From the NCBI GenBank assembly GCA_900617975.1, contig UZAE01012506.1:17311-38978 (forward strand): 21,668 nt of DNA, written 5' to 3'. Made by a program: the position numbers and the translations under genes. Shown here one piece after another: positions 19,401 to 21,668 of this stretch (its first letter is position 1; every line of letters starts with the position of its first letter). Source of the stretch: Rodentolepis nana. Lineage: Eukaryota > Platyhelminthes > Cestoda > Cyclophyllidea > Hymenolepididae. Under the pieces are notes generated by a model. The model was not told the DNA's origin, ran no database searches, and worked only from the letters and a program-made list of their open reading frames with translations.

Positions 19401-20918
19401 TGGTAGCGTTGGTGTTAGTTGTCTCATAAAGAGCCAAATCGCTTCGCAATTAATGTACTTAAATTTATATGGACAATTTGTACGAATTAATGGAAAATCG
19501 CATTTAATATTAAGAGTTCATCACCAAATTTTACAACTAACTAAAGTTGTAAGGACCATTCTAAACTAATTTCTGTTTAATTTTATCAACCGACATTCCC
19601 TTCATTTTTCGAACAATTGCAACAGTACTTGTTGAAGAGGCTCTGTTCCCACTGATAAAGTGTCCACTCACTCACTCTCTTTGCCAACTAGTTTGTTGCT
19701 GCAATTCAACTGGTTCCTTACTTCATTCAAGTATTTCTCGAAGCGTGTTGTAAGGGACGGAGTGATAAATCGAATCAAAATCGTAGTCTGTAACAGGAAA
19801 GATGTTTATTTTGATAGCAATTTGATTTAAAATGGGGAAATATTTAAATACAATTCGCTAGCTCATAAATTGTTAAATTGAACTATTCTACCCAATGGGA
19901 AGGCATTTAAGAGAACCTATAACTGGTCTAAAGGATTGGCAAGTCATGGTAGATCTAAGGGCTTGCAGATCATAAGGCTAAAGGAAGGGGGTTACTGAGG
20001 GGCAGAAATCGGAGCTGGAGCAACCATCTTGACAGTCTCATCCAGTATGAGAAATGAAGCTGAATATTTTTCAGGCCCAAGCTTCTCATTAATCCACTAT
20101 TCACCCATATTGATCCTCGTGCTTGCATGTGTAATTAAAGAATGGCACAGCTCATTCGTCGAATAGGACGAACGACCTATTGATTAAAGTGCTTATGAGC
20201 TTCTCGTCAGATAGACAATAAGATACAAATGATTCTACTCAAGTTTAATGAAAAATATACCCTCTTTGTTTCTATCTAACGAGAGAATAACAGTATTTGC
20301 CACTGGAAAATATCTAGAGTAGTAAGATAATAGGTTTATGGGGCAATTATAAGGTAGAGGGGGAAAGTAGCAATAAGATAAAGTTTAAGGTAAGAAGAAG
20401 ACATCAGTCCTAATCATGGCAGGTAGGAAAAGTGAGATACGATAAGGGAATTGGATATTTTTTCGCTCTTTGTTCATTAGCAGTTAGGGTAAATCAATGA
20501 GGGAGTGAGTGAACAGCGAATAAAGAAACTGATCAGGCCAATTAGTTTAAGGGTGCAGGCACTTGAGATGCAACACCTTCCGTTGGAAAGTAGAAGGCTG
20601 TAATGATAAAGACAACACCATTTTCAATAATCTCGAATAAATCCTTTTAACCTCCTAGAAATGTTCTTAATCCAAGTGAAGAATCCTATTTTTCATATGA
20701 AAATGTCTCCATTTTAGGACGACTTGGCAGAGGATTGTGTGAAATCATCTTCATCTTCTAGTGAACGTCGACGCCACGATAAAGATGATGGACTATTCCG
20801 AGAGCTTCTTTCAAGGCATAATCAACACACGTATGCGTTCGACGAGAGCGCTTTTGCTGAACAGGTTCAGGCCTCCATCCAAAGCAAACATCGTGCACTT
20901 AAACTACACCATTTCTGA
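11941..20918 (+). CDS. Na+/H+ exchanger, SLC9 (NHE) family
   Basis: Multi-pass membrane antiporter expected to exchange Na+ for H+ across the plasma or an internal membrane. Exons 11941-13427, 15769-16261 and 20718-20918 join in phase to 726 residues. Residues about 25-445 form the hydrophobic transport domain with about 10-12 membrane segments. Visible motifs: YPPLAINAAL at 93-102, CSTDLVIV at 164-171 (D167 is the conserved transport aspartate), GESLVNDG at 190-197 (with the family N-D pair, N195 and D196), DSLIFLYVGFS at 326-336 and YGGFKGSVAHAL at 391-402. Residues 446-726 are cytoplasmic: an NHE-type juxtamembrane region (DVVGHNHG, KFYKRYLRPLLLRD), His-rich and acidic/Ser stretches, RRRKR (639-643) beside CC, and a Ser-rich end. 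K395 in place of the usual Arg and L168 in place of the usual Pro are divergent. The N-terminus may be incomplete. Confidence 0.93.
13428..15768 (+). other. Exchanger intron 1
   Basis: 2341 bases, from GTTTGT to CTATAG. Reading past the donor adds 12 residues (FVLLFLKILIIS) and a stop at 13465-13467; an AATAAA lies at 13556-13561. A GC-richer stretch is present at about 14885-15130 without coding potential or a recognised repeat. Otherwise AT-rich, nothing else seen. Confidence 0.85.
13556..13561 (+). terminator. Possible intronic poly(A) signal
   Basis: AATAAA about 90 bases after the in-frame stop that follows retention of the exon 1 donor. Could allow a short transcript; not proven. Confidence 0.2.
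15769..16261 (+). CDS. Exchanger exon 2: juxtamembrane and cytoplasmic tail
   Basis: Acceptor CCTCTATAG precedes G TAC CTT CGT; the first G completes the AGG Arg codon begun in exon 1. Residues 496-660: YLRPLLLRDPREHNEI matches the region of NHE proteins just after the membrane domain that binds calcineurin-like cofactors in animals. Then come a basic helix (HLRRLRPQLKK), His-rich segments (HLHHIQL, NHHQQHDH), an acidic/Ser region and RRRKRNCC, a possible palmitoylation site. The donor is TTG|GTGAGC; the phase is 0 at the end. Confidence 0.9.
16262..20717 (+). other. Exchanger intron 2
   Basis: 4456 bases from GTGAGC to ATTTTAG, the longest intron in the window. AT-rich throughout, with scattered short direct repeats such as ATTTTATCTG near 17410-17435. 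Open stretches on either strand (e.g. 18934-19197 minus) have no family signature. No transposon, tRNA or microRNA hairpin was confidently seen. Confidence 0.8.
20718..20918 (+). CDS. Exchanger exon 3: C-terminal end
   Basis: Acceptor TCCATTTTAG precedes GAC GAC TTG in phase 0, matching the phase-0 donor of exon 2. It encodes 66 residues (661-726): an acidic start, six consecutive Ser, ERRRHDKDDG, and LFRELLSRHNQHTYAF, ending ...LKLHHF and TGA at 20916-20918. No homology beyond composition can be claimed for it. The linkage rests on phase, hydrophilic tail-like composition and a downstream poly(A) signal. Confidence 0.75.
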   Translation, partial: DDLAEDCVKSSSSSSERRRHDKDDGLFRELLSRHNQHTYAFDESAFAEQVQASIQSKHRALKLHHF

Positions 20919-21009
20919 TTCTAATACACACTAGGTACTTATTTTGATCAGTAGTAGTGTTAATTTTAGAAAATTCAAAGCTCTTTGTACTTCAGATGAA
21001 AGATTATAA

Positions 21010-21015
21010 AATAAA
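21010..21015 (+). terminator. Poly(A) signal of the exchanger gene
   Basis: AATAAA about 92 bases after the stop codon, inside ATAAAATAAAATCG. Suitable distance for a short 3' UTR. Confidence 0.55.
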
Positions 21016-21303
21016 ATCGATTTAAGATATCGGATTATCTACTTGCTCCATCTTTATGGCTTAGTAATTTTTTACAATTTATTTATCCTTATTTTAATAT
21101 TATTTATCAAATTGGTGCATTTAGAGTTTCTTAAAACTAGCTAAATCCATTTTATATCCATGAATAATTGACACATTTTATCAAGTTTGTTCTTCAAGGG
21201 GCTTAATATGAAATTAGAAGCAAGAGATAGATACCATTCGTTTTCTCGAGACATCACTGTCACTTAAATTTTAGCGAGCTTCTGATGCGGTATCATTCAA
21301 TTG
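21016..21303. other. Downstream AT-rich DNA, nothing recognised
   Basis: Between the exchanger poly(A) signal and SINE copy D there is AT-rich sequence with no open frame of note or repeat. Confidence 0.6.
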
Positions 21304-21317
21304 GCTATCAAAATATT
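21304..21317 (+). repeat. Target-site duplication of SINE copy D, left
   Basis: GCTATCAAAATATT, identical to 21640-21653. Confidence 0.9.
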
Positions 21318-21639
21318 TATTTATATCAAATGGCAGGCTTAGTGATAGTCATCATTAGCCATTAAGTTGACTTTGGGCTTCACAGAGGGGAGGAACATCG
21401 ATCCCAAAAAGTTGAGGGGGAAGAGAAAAGTGATTCACAGATGCTGAAGAGACAGATGGACACAAAGGTAGAGAAAAAGGTAAGGCGAGGTGAGTAGTGT
21501 GGGAGTGGTGGAATACGACATGCAATGGCGTGATGGTAGTTTGAAGCCAGAAGTCAACTGCCAGTTAATAGACTTTTTTGCCGTATGAGTTTACGTTGCC
21601 CAGGGTGCACCACATGGAGGTAAGTCTATCGCACACCCC
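21318..21639 (-). mobile_element. SINE-like element, copy D
   Basis: This 322-base minus-strand copy is flanked by a perfect 14-base target-site duplication, GCTATCAAAATATT (21304-21317 and 21640-21653). Read on the minus strand it begins GGGGTGTGCGATAGACTTACC, has the head with CATGTG in place of the CACGTG E-box, the pyrimidine-rich middle and a TTTGATATAAATAAAT tail. The exact duplication makes it the best-bounded copy and among the youngest. On the plus strand it offers an intact GAG|GTAAGT donor at 21620. Confidence 0.9.
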
Positions 21640-21653
21640 GCTATCAAAATATT
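21640..21653 (+). repeat. Target-site duplication of SINE copy D, right
   Basis: GCTATCAAAATATT directly follows the inverted 5' head (CACACCCC) of copy D. Confidence 0.9.
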
Positions 21654-21668
21654 GAAAAAGGCAATCTG

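Noticed and set aside
1..21668. CRISPR arrays, prophage, operons or toxin-antitoxin genes
   Set aside because: The window is clearly eukaryotic with spliced animal genes; no evenly spaced repeats or bacterial gene organisation occur.

Overview
Eukaryotic nuclear DNA, probably from a parasitic flatworm. The window is AT-rich and has two spliced genes in divergent orientation, several dispersed short retroelements, and no bacterial features (no operons, ribosome binding sites or closely packed genes). The two proteins are clearly metazoan: an ERG/FLI/FEV-type ETS transcription factor and an SLC9-type Na+/H+ exchanger. The compact 81-bp candidate intron and the reading-frame fit to a leader ending in AUG suggest Platyhelminthes (cestode or trematode). 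That is inference; the species cannot be named from the sequence.

Layout. (1) Positions 72-5756, minus strand: the 3' part of the ETS gene. Its three exons (5756-5111, 2224-2004, 752-72) join in phase and encode 515 residues with a complete ETS DNA-binding domain. A possible start codon lies at 5840-5838, just across an 81-bp intron. (2) About 5841-6720: GC-richer DNA upstream of the ETS gene with a CCAAT box and several ETS-type ACAGGAA sites, including a perfect palindrome. This is the likely promoter. (3) About 6721-11940: AT-rich intergenic DNA with three copies of a ~320-bp retroelement, one nested inside another. (4) Positions 11941-20918, plus strand: the Na+/H+ exchanger, with three exons (11941-13427, 15769-16261, 20718-20918) joining in phase to 726 residues, followed by a poly(A) signal. 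(5) 20919-21668: downstream DNA with another retroelement copy on the minus strand.

The most novel-looking content is the repeat family. Five copies (4500-4822, 8390-9055, 8544-8907, 10173-10493, 21318-21639) share a conserved 5' head containing a CACGTG E-box, a pyrimidine-rich middle and an (AAAT)n tail. Four have recognisable 11-14 bp target-site duplications, so this is a SINE-like non-autonomous element moved by target-primed reverse transcription. Its antisense strand carries a consensus 5' splice site (GGTAAGT). That site is intact in the four copies outside annotated introns but destroyed in the one copy whose site would be in sense inside an intron (ETS intron, 4500-4822).

The two genes have no obvious functional link. 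One is a nuclear regulator, probably autoregulated through its ETS sites; the other is a membrane ion exchanger with a long cytoplasmic tail and some unusual substitutions in its transport core.
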